51,667 nt of DNA, taken from DG-33 sp964345105. GTDB taxonomy: Archaea > Hadarchaeota > Hadarchaeia > Hadarchaeales > Hadarchaeaceae. The stretch spans positions 1 to 51,667 of the forward strand of contig CAYFPZ010000010.1 in NCBI GenBank assembly GCA_964345105.1, written 5' to 3'. A model generated the notes under the pieces. It ran no database searches. It was given only the letters and a program-made list of their open reading frames with translations, and was not told the DNA's origin. A program made the position numbers and the translations under genes. Positions 31,556-40,513 of the stretch are shown one piece after another; positions within the stretch are counted from its first letter, which is position 1, and each line of letters starts with the position of its first letter.

Positions 31556-32926
31556 CTATTTACCGAGTACTTCGGAGAAAACATTCAAAAGAGCTTGAGC
31601 GCCTTGCTTGATGTAACATTTTTTCGCGGTTTCGAATCCTAATTTTCCCATTTCGTTTGCCGCTCCGGGTTTCGAAAGCACTCTGATTATCTTACTCGCG
31701 AGTTCTTCGTGATTGTTTGAGGAGAAGATACAACCATTTTCTCCATCGATGATGATTTCGGAAACCCCGGCTCCTGAACTGACCACGACGGGCTTTTTGT
31801 ATATCCACCCCTCAAGCACTGCTAACCCGAAGCCCTCCAACACAGAGGGCAGGACCACTACATCGGCTCTTGTATATGCTGCTCTTAGCTCATCCCCGGT
31901 TAGGTATCGGGTGAAGATGATTCTTTGACGAACACCAAGCTTGCTTGCCAGTTGCTCTAACCTATCTAACCACCTCACCCCTTTCGGGAGCCCTAAGCCA
32001 CCCGTGCGAGCACCCGAAAAACTCCCGTTGCCGACTAGCACAAGTTTCACACTAGGAAAGTGTTTGGCAATTCGCGCCAGAGCTCTAACTGCGGTATCTT
32101 GACCTTTTATTGGGTCAAGACGGGCAACCACGAGGATTATCATGTCATCGTTGTTAATCCCAAACCTCTCGCAAAACTGGCTGACTTTAGTATTCGACGC
32201 TCGACCATGCGCTTTTTCATCGATGTGGGGGTAAATCTGATAAATCCTACCTTTAAAACCCGCTTTCGACAAACTTCGCTTGTATTTCTTACAGCTCACG
32301 ATGACGGCGTCGTAGTCTTCCAGATATCTTTGTAAAAAAGTCCTCCATCCCCGAGTCATCTTCGTCATGTCGAGAGGAATGTGCCATCGGAAGATTTTTC
32401 GCGTCACTGGGCCAGTCATTGACCCAACCAAAAGCAGCTGGAAATCGTGCACGTAAAACATGTCAAAATTAATCTCGGCGTGCAGGTCCATCATCTTCTT
32501 TGCGTAGTGCCAGTTGAAAAGGGCATAGTCAACGAAGTGCCTGCGAGAGATCCACGTTTGTTCCATACCGTGGACGTTTCTCCACATTGTCTCTTTGAAG
32601 TGTCCGTAGCTAGCCATTTCATGGAATTCTAATTCGATTCGGTGCAGCACTATCCCGCCGAACGATGTCATCTCGGGACTCAGGGGATTGATCGCCACCC
32701 AGTGGGGCCTCCGAATCTTATTTGTCTTGTACATCCACTGAAGCATTGGGGCGACCATGCCCGTGACTCCGCCTGGTGTGTAAACGAAGTCTTCACCTTC
32801 CAAGAGCATTTTTAGCTGCATCGGTTTCGAGAGGTCACCATATTTTTCGAACAGTGCGTCAGGGTCTAACTTAAACCGTATTGGAGGGGTTTGAGAGCTT
32901 ACGCATAGTGATACTTTTCGCATCAA
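31556..32926 (-). CDS. GT4 glycosyltransferase, possible trehalose synthase (TreT-like)
   Basis: The 456-residue protein has a GT-B fold. Its N-terminal part shows FVYTPGGVTGMVAPMLQW, YVHDFQLLLVGSM and FRWHIPLD. Its C-terminal part is a Glycos_transf_1 domain, with ILVVARLDPIKGQDTAVRAL, VLVGNG and the GT4 EX7E-type motif VLPSVLEGFGLAVLEGW. The overall plan and the HD-x-Q site recall archaeal trehalose glycosyltransferring synthase, which uses NDP-glucose and glucose. Its TPGGVTG and HDFQLL match in spirit the TPAGGLT and HDYHLGL of OtsA next door. It is convergent with the GalT-like gene (15 bases apart). Substrates are unproven; a sucrose/glucosylglycerate synthase role is possible. Confidence 0.75.
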   Translation of the reverse strand: MMRKVSLCVSSQTPPIRFKLDPDALFEKYGDLSKPMQLKMLLEGEDFVYTPGGVTGMVAPMLQWMYKTNKIRRPHWVAINPLSPEMTSFGGIVLHRIELEFHEMASYGHFKETMWRNVHGMEQTWISRRHFVDYALFNWHYAKKMMDLHAEINFDMFYVHDFQLLLVGSMTGPVTRKIFRWHIPLDMTKMTRGWRTFLQRYLEDYDAVIVSCKKYKRSLSKAGFKGRIYQIYPHIDEKAHGRASNTKVSQFCERFGINNDDMIILVVARLDPIKGQDTAVRALARIAKHFPSVKLVLVGNGSFSGARTGGLGLPKGVRWLDRLEQLASKLGVRQRIIFTRYLTGDELRAAYTRADVVVLPSVLEGFGLAVLEGWIYKKPVVVSSGAGVSEIIIDGENGCIFSSNNHEELASKIIRVLSKPGAANEMGKLGFETAKKCYIKQGAQALLNVFSEVLGK

Positions 32927-32983
32927 TTTAATTTGTTCACTGCCTTTTTACATTTTTCTAAACTTAATAAACTTTCCTTCCAT

Positions 32984-32998
32984 AAAATTTTAATTAAC
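32984..32998 (+). promoter_or_regulatory. TATA-like box for the YhfX-like gene
   Basis: AAAATTTTAATTAAC is centred about 27 bases before the ATG at 33017, fitting a leaderless transcript. The same 90-base gap must also hold the promoter of the divergent GT4 gene. Confidence 0.45.
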
Positions 32999-33016
32999 TC
33001 AAACTGTTATTTTATA

Positions 33017-34234
33017 ATGATGGACTTTATTGAAGTGACCGTGCGGCGAAATCCAGTATTAATTAAGGTAGCGGCTGAATTCCACCAGTCGGGCATAATC
33101 CCGGCCAACACCGTTGTGATAGACCTTGATGCCGTAAAGCGCAACGCTGAAATTATAAAAAGTGAGGCAGACAAATTTGGTGTCTTGAATTATTTTATGA
33201 CGAAACAATTTGGGAGAAACCCATTGGTATGTAACGTTATACGAGATTCAGGAATCGAGAGCGCTGTGGCAGTTGATATAGAGGATGTAAAATGTTTGCA
33301 CCGGCACAAGATACCTGTTGGCCATGTAGGACACTTAGTACAAATCCCAATGCACGAGGTGGAGTACGTTCTGAAAGAGGTAAACCCTGAGGTCATAACC
33401 GTTTTTAGTGTGGAAAAAGCTCAAGAAATATCTAAAGCAGCTGAGAGGCTTAGAAAGACCCAGAAGTTGTTAGTTCGTGTCGTCGGTAAGGGCGATTTCT
33501 TTTACCAGAATCAAGAAGGAGGATTCCCGGAAGAAAAAGTCGTAACAGTTGTAAAAACTATAAATAATCTTGAGGGGGTTAAGGTCGTCGGCGTGACATC
33601 TTTCCCTTGTTTGCGCCTCAACCTTAGGTCTAAGAAATTAGAACCTTTGCCAAATTTCGACACTCTCATAAGGACAGCATCCAAGCTCGAAAAAGAACTG
33701 GGAATGGAGGTAAAGCAAATCAATGCTCCGGGCGATACTTCGGCGGTGGTAATGAAAATACTTGCGGAGAAGGGTGCGACTCATGGGGAACCTGGACACG
33801 GTTTCACCGGTACGACCCCTTGGCACGCATTTGAAGACTTACCCGAACTCCCGGCGTGGGTTTACGTGAGCGAAGTCTCACATTTCTTCGGGGACAAAGC
33901 TTTCGCCTTCGGCGGCGGCCTTATGAGTGCTGATGCACCATTAGGCTTATGGACGTATTTATATCAAAAGTTCCGTTTGTATGCTCTAGTGGGTCGTGAA
34001 CCCGAAACGATTGTTGAAAAAAAGATACTTGCTGAGCCCGCTGGGTATATTGATTACTACGGCCCTCTCTATCCTGGCCCAAGTGATAAAATAATGGTGG
34101 GCGACACGGTGGTGTACGGCCTCAGGAACCAAGTTTTCGTTTCTAGGGCTAATGTTGCAGTAGTCGGCGGAATACAGCGAAAAAGACCGAAGTTATTAGG
34201 TATTTTCGATCGGACTGGTAATTTATCATCGTAA
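33017..34234 (+). CDS. YhfX-like PLP-dependent protein (alanine racemase N-terminal domain)
   Basis: The 405-residue protein resembles the YhfX family of fold-type III PLP enzymes. The N-terminus has FIEVTVRRNPVLIKVAAEFH, ANTVVIDLDAVKRNAEI, then YFMTKQFGRNPLV, where the Lys of MTKQ is the expected PLP-binding residue, GHVGHLVQIP, SFPCLRLN, NAPGDTSAVVM and GEPGHGFTGTTPWH. I start at the ATG at 33017 (a second ATG follows) because the conserved family N-terminus begins here; 28 earlier codons in frame look non-coding. In E. coli yhfX sits in an uncharacterised operon with PLP and phosphotriesterase-like genes. Reaction unknown; amino-acid racemase or D-amino-acid lyase are possibilities. Confidence 0.8.
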   Translation: MMDFIEVTVRRNPVLIKVAAEFHQSGIIPANTVVIDLDAVKRNAEIIKSEADKFGVLNYFMTKQFGRNPLVCNVIRDSGIESAVAVDIEDVKCLHRHKIPVGHVGHLVQIPMHEVEYVLKEVNPEVITVFSVEKAQEISKAAERLRKTQKLLVRVVGKGDFFYQNQEGGFPEEKVVTVVKTINNLEGVKVVGVTSFPCLRLNLRSKKLEPLPNFDTLIRTASKLEKELGMEVKQINAPGDTSAVVMKILAEKGATHGEPGHGFTGTTPWHAFEDLPELPAWVYVSEVSHFFGDKAFAFGGGLMSADAPLGLWTYLYQKFRLYALVGREPETIVEKKILAEPAGYIDYYGPLYPGPSDKIMVGDTVVYGLRNQVFVSRANVAVVGGIQRKRPKLLGIFDRTGNLSS

Positions 34235-34240
34235 TATATT

Positions 34241-35458
34241 CTATTCTTCTAGTAGCTCCAGAACTTCTGGGGGTAAGGTTCCTAGAGAACCTTGTGTCTG
34301 CTTGTAGAATCCGTCCACAAGATTGGTTCTCACAATCGGGAAGACCTTACTAACGGTATAGATTCCTTGTAGTTGCGCTTGTTGACCCAGCAACCATTTG
34401 AGTGCAGCATTGATCGAGTTTTTCCCCATCTCGATGGCATCGGCTGCGCCGCATCCGATTATTGGATAATCGCGGTCAGCAATGAATGTTGCTCCAGTTA
34501 TCCCTCCGAGGTCTGGGGCAGCTACGACCACCTCGCCTTCCAATCCTAGTGCAACCACAGCCTCAGCCGCTCCGGTTGCTGGTCCCATCATCCAAGTGCA
34601 CCAAATAGCGTCTATCTCCGGGTTAGCTTGTAACATTCCCAATGCTATATCATACCCCTGACCTGGGTCGGTGAATCCTTCTCTAGTGACTACCTCAATG
34701 TTAGGGTACTTGATAAACGTGTTCTCAGCTCCAGCTAGACGCATTACGTTGGTCCATTGCTCTAATGCGAAGTATATTATTCCGACCTCTCCTTCATAGT
34801 CCATTGCATACGCAAGTATTTCAGCTGCAGATGCTCCTTGTCCATATCCGTCAGCATCTACCAAGCCGATGTAATTAGGTGTGTCGTATAGACCCACGGG
34901 TGTAGTCCAATTGTGAAGTTGTGGAACCCCAGCCTCTGAGAGCGCAACAAAGGCTGGCCCCGTAGTTACTGCCTCATACGCCTCAGCAATGATGAAACTT
35001 ACATCACCAGCCTTGGCTGCTAAGGAATTTATCTGATCTATTTGTTCCGATATCGACTCAGATCCCAAAAATGCTATCGGTGGTTTTCCCACTCCAGCAA
35101 GTACTGCATCCATCCCCACCTTGTTTAGTATTTCTGTTATGTCTAGAGTTGCACCCATGAAATAATACTCTCCCAACTCTAAGTCCTGGGCTGCCGCCTT
35201 TTCTGCCTCTGTGAGTTCCAACACTGTGGCAGTAGTGATGGACTCACCTGCAGGGCCACCCGGGGTCCATGGAGTAATGAGATTTTCTTCTAAACTCGTG
35301 ATCCATTCTAACGGTATTTCCCTGAACTTTCCCACTACTCCCTCTTCAGGGGGTCTAGTAAGCAAATATGTACCTAGGCCGGAAACAATTGCTACAGCCA
35401 CTACCAAAATAACTGTAACAATCCCGCTAACACTTTTTTCTTCTCTCATCATGTCCAT
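34241..35458 (-). CDS. ABC sugar-type solute-binding lipoprotein/anchored protein
   Basis: The 405-residue secreted protein begins with a short basic segment and a hydrophobic anchor (about 11-33, GIVTVILVVAVAIVSGLG), then a Peripla_BP_4-type (ribose/LacI-like) binding fold with two lobes. VAAPDLGGITG and DAIEMGKNSINAALKWLLGQQ near the end are characteristic of such domains. No lipobox Cys is seen, so it is probably held by the N-terminal helix. It lies 7 bases from the convergent YhfX-like gene. The permease and ATPase genes of the same transporter type lie 3.2 kb away on the same strand, separated by the GH35 unit. Ligand unknown. Confidence 0.82.
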   Translation of the reverse strand: MDMMREEKSVSGIVTVILVVAVAIVSGLGTYLLTRPPEEGVVGKFREIPLEWITSLEENLITPWTPGGPAGESITTATVLELTEAEKAAAQDLELGEYYFMGATLDITEILNKVGMDAVLAGVGKPPIAFLGSESISEQIDQINSLAAKAGDVSFIIAEAYEAVTTGPAFVALSEAGVPQLHNWTTPVGLYDTPNYIGLVDADGYGQGASAAEILAYAMDYEGEVGIIYFALEQWTNVMRLAGAENTFIKYPNIEVVTREGFTDPGQGYDIALGMLQANPEIDAIWCTWMMGPATGAAEAVVALGLEGEVVVAAPDLGGITGATFIADRDYPIIGCGAADAIEMGKNSINAALKWLLGQQAQLQGIYTVSKVFPIVRTNLVDGFYKQTQGSLGTLPPEVLELLEE

Positions 35459-35550
35459 TCACTTTTTATCATACCCCGAAATTATGGCACAAGCACCTCT
35501 CTTGTCATGTAAATTTTTCTCATAAGTTGAATAAGGGATTAAGAAATAGA

Positions 35551-35589
35551 GTTCAGAAACATTGTTCAGAAACACAGTTCAGTAAGAGA
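35551..35589. repeat. Three 13-bp direct repeats in the divergent GH35/binding-protein promoter region
   Basis: GTTCAG begins at 35551, 35564 and 35577, exactly 13 bases apart, in the copies GTTCAGAAACATT, GTTCAGAAACACA and GTTCAGTAAGAGA. The first two are near identical and the third is degenerate. The array lies about 90-130 bases from both divergent starts and could be a regulator-binding array. It is not a CRISPR: no longer repeat unit or spacer exists. Confidence 0.5.
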
Positions 35590-35713
35590 ATTGATATTCT
35601 CAAGCGTTCGGGCCTATTTTCCATGCAACTTGATTCTAATAGGCACAGAGTTTACCTTCTTAACACCTAGAAGCAGAAAATTCCAAATAATAGATAAGTG
35701 TAAATATATTACG

Positions 35714-37819
35714 ATGGTAAAATTTCGATATGACGGATTTTACATAGATGATGAGAGAATTCCTGTTTATAGTGGGGCTGTACACTACTGGAGGTTGGAC
35801 CCTAAAAAATGGGGGGAAATTCTGGACAAAGTCAAAGGAATGGGCTTTGAGGTAGTTACAACTTACATACCGTGGGAGATTCACGAAGTTAAGAAAGGCG
35901 TGTTCGATTTTGGGGAGAAGGAATCAAGTAAAGACATCGACAAGTACCTGACAATATGTGAAGAGAAAGGGTTGAAGGTGTTGGTCAGGCCCGGACCCCA
36001 AATAAACTCCGAACTGACATGGTTTGGATATCCTAAACGGATTTTGGAAGATTCCGAAATTCAAGCTAGAAGTGCCCAGAATACAAAAGTCGTGCTTACC
36101 CAAGTGCCCCGACCGATACCCGCGTTGAGTTACGCTTCAGAAAAGTTCTTCAAGGAGACAGCAGAGTGGTACGATGCCATTTGTTCCATCTTAAGAAAAC
36201 ACAAGGCCCCCCAAGGTTGTATAATGGGAGTACAGGTAGACAACGAATTGGGGTACTTTTTCCACATCAACCCGTATGTAGTTGATTACAGTAATTCCTC
36301 AATAAAAAAATACCAAGAGTTCCTGAGGGAAAAATATCAGACCATAGAAAACCTGAACGGTTTATATAAAACTAATTATGAATCATTCGAAAAGATAGAC
36401 CCGCCTAGAAGGTTCGAAGGCAGGAAAAAAGAAGAACTTCCGTACTACATAGACTGGATCGAATATCGGGAACATTACCTCATCAATTCACTCGATAGAT
36501 TAACGGGAATGATGAGGGAAAGAGGTTTAGATGATGTGCCAATCTTCCATAATTATCCTCATCCTCTTGGCCCTGGAGGATCGGTCGGTGCTACCACTAC
36601 CCCGTTTAACCTCCCAGAGTTGGAAAGCAAGTTGGATTTTGTCGGGTTCGACATATATTCCAGAAAAGAACTTTATGACCATGTCAAAACCATTGTTTCC
36701 TATGTCGTGGGATGCAGTAGATTTCCATTCATTCCTGAGTTTATAGCAGGGGTATGGCCTTGGTACTTCCGACCGGGCGAGCTAAATGACGAAGAATTCG
36801 TGACAAAAGCAGCATTGATGCACGGGATAAAAGGGTTCAGCAGATACATGATAGTGGAGAGGAACAGGTGGATGGGGTCTCCGGTAACGAGAGACGGACG
36901 GATAAGGGAGGATCGTTACAAATTTTTCAAACGCGTTAATGGAATTCTGAAAGAACACAATTTTGCAGATTTTAAGAAAATGAGTGAAATAATGTTAATT
37001 TCTAATAGAGACTATGATCGGCTGGAGGCAGCATCGGTTTTGATACCATTTCCTGGAGATTTTCTTGAGCCTCTTCTGGGCTTTTCTGAATATCCCAACT
37101 TCAGCACTGTTTCAGAGAACGACTTCGGATTTGATAAGTCCATACAACTTTCTAAGACGAAGTGGTTCAACGCCTACTATCGGGGACTGACTGAACAGGG
37201 ATATTCTTTTGTTTTAGGCGATACCTCTTTGAGCATGGACAAACTAAAGGAGTACAAAGTTTTAGTTTTGGCTTCATTTGAATACATGACTTCTGGTTTT
37301 CAGGAGAATCTACTGGAGTTCGCAAGAGATGGTGGGGGGATAGTGATGCTTGGGCCAAAGATTCCTAACTTGGATGAGCACTTCCGTTATGCGAACATAC
37401 TAAAGAAACACCTATCGCCGGAGAAAAGTTTTGGAATCGCCTTAGGCGAGAAAACTGTGGGAGTTAAGCACGAAGTCGGGAAAGGCAGCATGATTCATCT
37501 GCCAGAACTTGATAAAAGGGAACCTGGAAGGATTCTAGGTCGGATATTGGAAGATGCTTTTGTTTGGAGAGTAGAGAAAAACAATCCGAGGATTGATGTA
37601 ACAATCCACGAAAACATCAAAGAGCCTGAACGCAGACTCGTTTTCGTTGCAAATCCAACTTCCGACAAAATCCCAACAGAAATTGGATTAGATAAGATTC
37701 CAGTATCTGTTAGGGAGATCTGGGATAACAAGGCCGTGGAAATCAAGGATGGTAACATTGTTGATGAGTTGTCCCCGTACACAATCAGGATATATGAGTG
37801 TGTATTGGGGGGAGGATAG
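35714..37819 (+). CDS. GH35-family glycosidase (beta-galactosidase / exo-glucosaminidase like)
   Basis: The 701-residue enzyme begins GFYIDDERIPVYSGAVHYWRL and VTTYIPWEIHEVKKGVFDF, the GH35 TIM-barrel opening. VQVDNELGYF carries the acid/base Glu178 and FIPEFIAGVW the nucleophile Glu342. A C-terminal half (about 440-700) with VLIPFPGD and LVLASFEYMTSG looks like the beta-trimer/GATase-like domain of archaeal GH35 and GH42 enzymes. No signal peptide, so it acts inside the cell on imported oligosaccharide. The ATG at 35714 is the conserved start; 41 earlier codons are not conserved-looking. Archaeal GH35 includes exo-beta-glucosaminidase, so substrate is open. It is followed after one base by an unknown gene. 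Confidence 0.82.
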   Translation: MVKFRYDGFYIDDERIPVYSGAVHYWRLDPKKWGEILDKVKGMGFEVVTTYIPWEIHEVKKGVFDFGEKESSKDIDKYLTICEEKGLKVLVRPGPQINSELTWFGYPKRILEDSEIQARSAQNTKVVLTQVPRPIPALSYASEKFFKETAEWYDAICSILRKHKAPQGCIMGVQVDNELGYFFHINPYVVDYSNSSIKKYQEFLREKYQTIENLNGLYKTNYESFEKIDPPRRFEGRKKEELPYYIDWIEYREHYLINSLDRLTGMMRERGLDDVPIFHNYPHPLGPGGSVGATTTPFNLPELESKLDFVGFDIYSRKELYDHVKTIVSYVVGCSRFPFIPEFIAGVWPWYFRPGELNDEEFVTKAALMHGIKGFSRYMIVERNRWMGSPVTRDGRIREDRYKFFKRVNGILKEHNFADFKKMSEIMLISNRDYDRLEAASVLIPFPGDFLEPLLGFSEYPNFSTVSENDFGFDKSIQLSKTKWFNAYYRGLTEQGYSFVLGDTSLSMDKLKEYKVLVLASFEYMTSGFQENLLEFARDGGGIVMLGPKIPNLDEHFRYANILKKHLSPEKSFGIALGEKTVGVKHEVGKGSMIHLPELDKREPGRILGRILEDAFVWRVEKNNPRIDVTIHENIKEPERRLVFVANPTSDKIPTEIGLDKIPVSVREIWDNKAVEIKDGNIVDELSPYTIRIYECVLGGG

Positions 37820-37820
37820 C

Positions 37821-38618
37821 ATGTTGCACGAGAATCCACTGATGATTGATATAGATGTCGACCAATGGCGGAATCTGCACGAGAGGTTTCTAGAGTCCGC
37901 GAAGGAAAAAAGAAGAATAATTGTAATACATGAAGACGGAGAGATATTGAAGTTTGTCCATTCTAACGGAGAGGACGTCATCAAGACCATCAATAAGGTC
38001 ATAAATCCCCAGATAGATGCCAAAAGGATTTACGAAGATAATAAGGAAAAAGCTGACTTCGTGCTAATGCTTGATCGAAAAGCCGTAGAAAGGTTTTTCG
38101 CGGAAATCCAAGACTCTTGGAGCGCTAGTGAGGATTTGGATGAATATGTTTACAGGATGTACTTGAAACTTGACGAGTACAAGGATGAGATAGTTACCTA
38201 CCCTGGGCCAGCTAGGAAAAATCTCGGATTGCGATGGAGGCTACCAATAAGTTATCCTCAAGTTAAAGAGCTTGTTCAAAGGTATATCCCCCCCAACTCA
38301 GTGGTCATAGTTGGCGTTTTTGAAAACAGCAATTTAATTTGGGGAAGCCTAGTGTTGGGGTTTGATGAAAAAAGAAAAATAAAGCTGATTACTACAATAG
38401 ACAAGTCCCAAGTTATACGGGATTGGAGGGAAGAATACAAACAATTTGTAAAGTGGGTGGAAGAGAAATTCTGGAAATGCTCGCTTGGTCTTTTCATGGA
38501 CAGAGGCAGCGTTGAAATGATATTGGAAAGTGACAGGAGGTTGAATACTATCCGGGATTTAATCAGAGCGGGTAAGTTGATAGCTTATCCAGTTCCCGAA
38601 ACCCTACAACTTGGTTAA
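37821..38618 (+). CDS. Soluble protein of unknown function, cotranscribed with the GH35 gene
   Basis: The 265-residue, cytosolic, charged protein has no signal peptide, membrane segment or Cys motif. Visible pieces are IIVIHEDGEILKFVHS near the N-terminus (a beta hairpin), a central KADFVLMLDRKAVERFF, LRWRLPISYPQVKELVQRYIPPNSVVIVGVFENSNLIWGSLVLGFDEK (alpha/beta), and a C-terminal helical stretch. The start at 37821 has GGGGGGAGG 6-13 bases upstream, and the gene begins one base after the GH35 stop, so translation is coupled. It may be a regulator or accessory protein of the sugar system. I do not recognise its family. Confidence 0.7.
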   Translation: MLHENPLMIDIDVDQWRNLHERFLESAKEKRRIIVIHEDGEILKFVHSNGEDVIKTINKVINPQIDAKRIYEDNKEKADFVLMLDRKAVERFFAEIQDSWSASEDLDEYVYRMYLKLDEYKDEIVTYPGPARKNLGLRWRLPISYPQVKELVQRYIPPNSVVIVGVFENSNLIWGSLVLGFDEKRKIKLITTIDKSQVIRDWREEYKQFVKWVEEKFWKCSLGLFMDRGSVEMILESDRRLNTIRDLIRAGKLIAYPVPETLQLG

Positions 38619-38678
38619 ATTTAAATTCTATCAGTTAGAAATACAATCCTCTTGGTTAGGTTAACCCTTGAAATTTTT

Positions 38679-39662
38679 TCACCTTTTAAAAAACTTCGCC
38701 ATCTCTTTTAACGACCGTCTCTCTTTTTGTTGTATGGACCTGATGGACAGTGCTCCTACCAAGATCATTCCCATGAAGATGTTCTGGTAAGCTGGCTCCA
38801 ACCCTAGCAAGTTTACGCCGTTAATTATGGTGCTTAATACTAGACAACCTAGCGCTGTCCTGATAATCGACCCCCTCCCTCCGGTGAGGAGGGCTCCGCC
38901 AAGTATTGGAGCGGCGATAGCTGGCATCAGATAACCCTCCCCCATCAGCGGTCTCGCGGATAGTGATCTGCTGACCACTATCAATCCAGCAATACCAGCC
39001 ATTATACTGCTTATAATGAAAAGTGTGAATTTTACCCTCCTTGTGGGGATTCCCATCAAACCCGATGCTCTTTCGTTCCCCCCTGTTCCGTACACCCATC
39101 GACCGAATCTGGTATATCCCAAAATAATTCCAGCTAGTATGATCAATCCAATCATCCAGAATACGGCTGTGGCGATATCACCAACAAACCTACCATAAAA
39201 TATCTTTGGTATTAGATTATCCCTGAGTAGAACTGATCTATAGTTACTTATCAAGAAAACAATTCCTTGTATACCTACCAGCGTGCCTAAAGTCACAAGG
39301 AAGGACGGTATCCCCACTTTTACTGTGAAAAAACCATTGATGATGCCTACAGCAATCGCCGCAAGCAGACTGATGAGTATGATGTAAAACGTGTTGCTTG
39401 GGCTAGAAAGTGCTGCCACCATAGCGGAGAGTTCGAGCACCGAAATAAATGAAATATCTATCTCCCCCGCTACTAGCAAAAAGTGTATCCCTATTGCTAG
39501 AATAGCTAAGATACTCATGCTTTCAAATATTACTCTAAAATTTATTGGAGTGAAAAAATATGGACTTGAGAAAGAAAATAAAATAATTAGAGTAAAGATT
39601 ACCACTAGTAGAACAATACCATTTATGTCAAAAAGTGTTCGCTTCACGTCTATAATATCCAA
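38679..39662 (-). CDS. Ribose-type ABC transporter permease
   Basis: The 327-residue permease has about eight to ten membrane helices and the BPD_transp_2 pattern: FTPINFRVIFESMSILAILAIGIHFLLVAGEIDISFIS early, VGIPSFLVTLGTLVGIQG, and TGGNERASGLMGIPTRRVKFTLFIISS (the cytoplasmic EAA-like loop), ending LLGLEPAYQNIFMGMILV. This is the RbsC/XylH type that imports sugars or related solutes. The gene overlaps none of its neighbours; the ATPase ends 18 bases upstream on the same strand. A single permease gene suggests a homodimer. Confidence 0.9.
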   Translation of the reverse strand: MDIIDVKRTLFDINGIVLLVVIFTLIILFSFSSPYFFTPINFRVIFESMSILAILAIGIHFLLVAGEIDISFISVLELSAMVAALSSPSNTFYIILISLLAAIAVGIINGFFTVKVGIPSFLVTLGTLVGIQGIVFLISNYRSVLLRDNLIPKIFYGRFVGDIATAVFWMIGLIILAGIILGYTRFGRWVYGTGGNERASGLMGIPTRRVKFTLFIISSIMAGIAGLIVVSRSLSARPLMGEGYLMPAIAAPILGGALLTGGRGSIIRTALGCLVLSTIINGVNLLGLEPAYQNIFMGMILVGALSIRSIQQKERRSLKEMAKFFKR

Positions 39663-39680
39663 AAGTTTTCCCTCCTTTCT

Positions 39681-40466
39681 TCACATATAACGGAGTATTT
39701 CTTCCTCTCTGAGGCCTTTTCCAGTTTTGGATTCGAAAGTTATTTCCCCAAGTTTGAGTATTATTAATCGGTCACATACTTGGATGGCATCTTCTAGGGC
39801 ATGGGTCACAAAAATCATAGGACAAATTTTTTTTGCTTTTTGAAAAAGAGTAAATAGTTTTCTTTTGGCTTTTTCCGACAGAGCTGTGGCTGGCTCGTCC
39901 AAGAGAAGGATTTTAGGGTTGAAGTACAAAGCCCTCATGACCGAAACTGCCTGTCTTTCCCCGCCAGAGAAATTGCTTATTTCTTCTCTAACGTTGAGGT
40001 GAAACCCCATCTTACTGAGGTACTTGTCGGTCTCCTCCCTCATCTTCTTGAAGTCTACGAAATTAACCAAACCACTCGCATATCTTTTAACAATTTCTTG
40101 TCCAATGAAGAAGTTTTCTGCTATACTTAACTGTTCAACCAAGGCTGACTCCTGATAAACACATTGTATACCTTCTCGGATAGCGTCTCTAGGGCTATTG
40201 AATTCTCTTTTTTTCCCCTCTAGGTAAATTTCGCCACTCGTGGGTTTGAGAGCTCCACGAATAATCTTAATCAAAGTAGATTTGCCGGCCCCGTTGTCCC
40301 CTATTATTCCTAGAATTTCTCCTTTTCTTAGCTCGATGCTTACACCCTTGAGGGCCTGAATTTGGCCAAAATTCTTTACTATGCTCCTGCATTCTAAGAT
40401 AACATCTGGGGCTGCGGGTTTCGTCAAGAAAGATTTTCCAGATTTTGAGGTGATAGCTCTAATCAT
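39681..40466 (-). CDS. Ribose-type ABC transporter ATPase (single NBD)
   Basis: The 261-residue ATPase has Walker A GDNGAGKST (about 56-64), Q-loop CVYQES, signature FSGGERQAV (about 164-172) and Walker B ILLDEPATALS, with the H-loop FVTHALED. Like RbsA, it uses GDNGAGKST and ALVEQLSIAENFFIG, but RbsA has two fused NBDs and this protein has one. It therefore probably forms a homodimer. An N-terminal 28-residue extension precedes the domain. The AT box 40488-40497 lies about 27 bases upstream of the ATG. Confidence 0.9.
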   Translation of the reverse strand: MIRAITSKSGKSFLTKPAAPDVILECRSIVKNFGQIQALKGVSIELRKGEILGIIGDNGAGKSTLIKIIRGALKPTSGEIYLEGKKREFNSPRDAIREGIQCVYQESALVEQLSIAENFFIGQEIVKRYASGLVNFVDFKKMREETDKYLSKMGFHLNVREEISNFSGGERQAVSVMRALYFNPKILLLDEPATALSEKAKRKLFTLFQKAKKICPMIFVTHALEDAIQVCDRLIILKLGEITFESKTGKGLREEEILRYM

Positions 40467-40487
40467 TCCTATTAATTTTATTCGTTC

Positions 40488-40497
40488 TTTATATTTA
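40488..40497 (-). promoter_or_regulatory. TATA-like box for the ABC ATPase-permease operon
   Basis: TAAATATAAA on the minus strand is centred about 27 bases before the start at 40466, so the transcript would be leaderless or nearly so. Confidence 0.5.
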
Positions 40498-40513
40498 ATT
40501 TAATGCTATAGAT

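Noticed and set aside
35551..35589. Short CRISPR array
   Set aside because: Units are 13 bases with no distinct repeat and spacer, and no cas genes are present.
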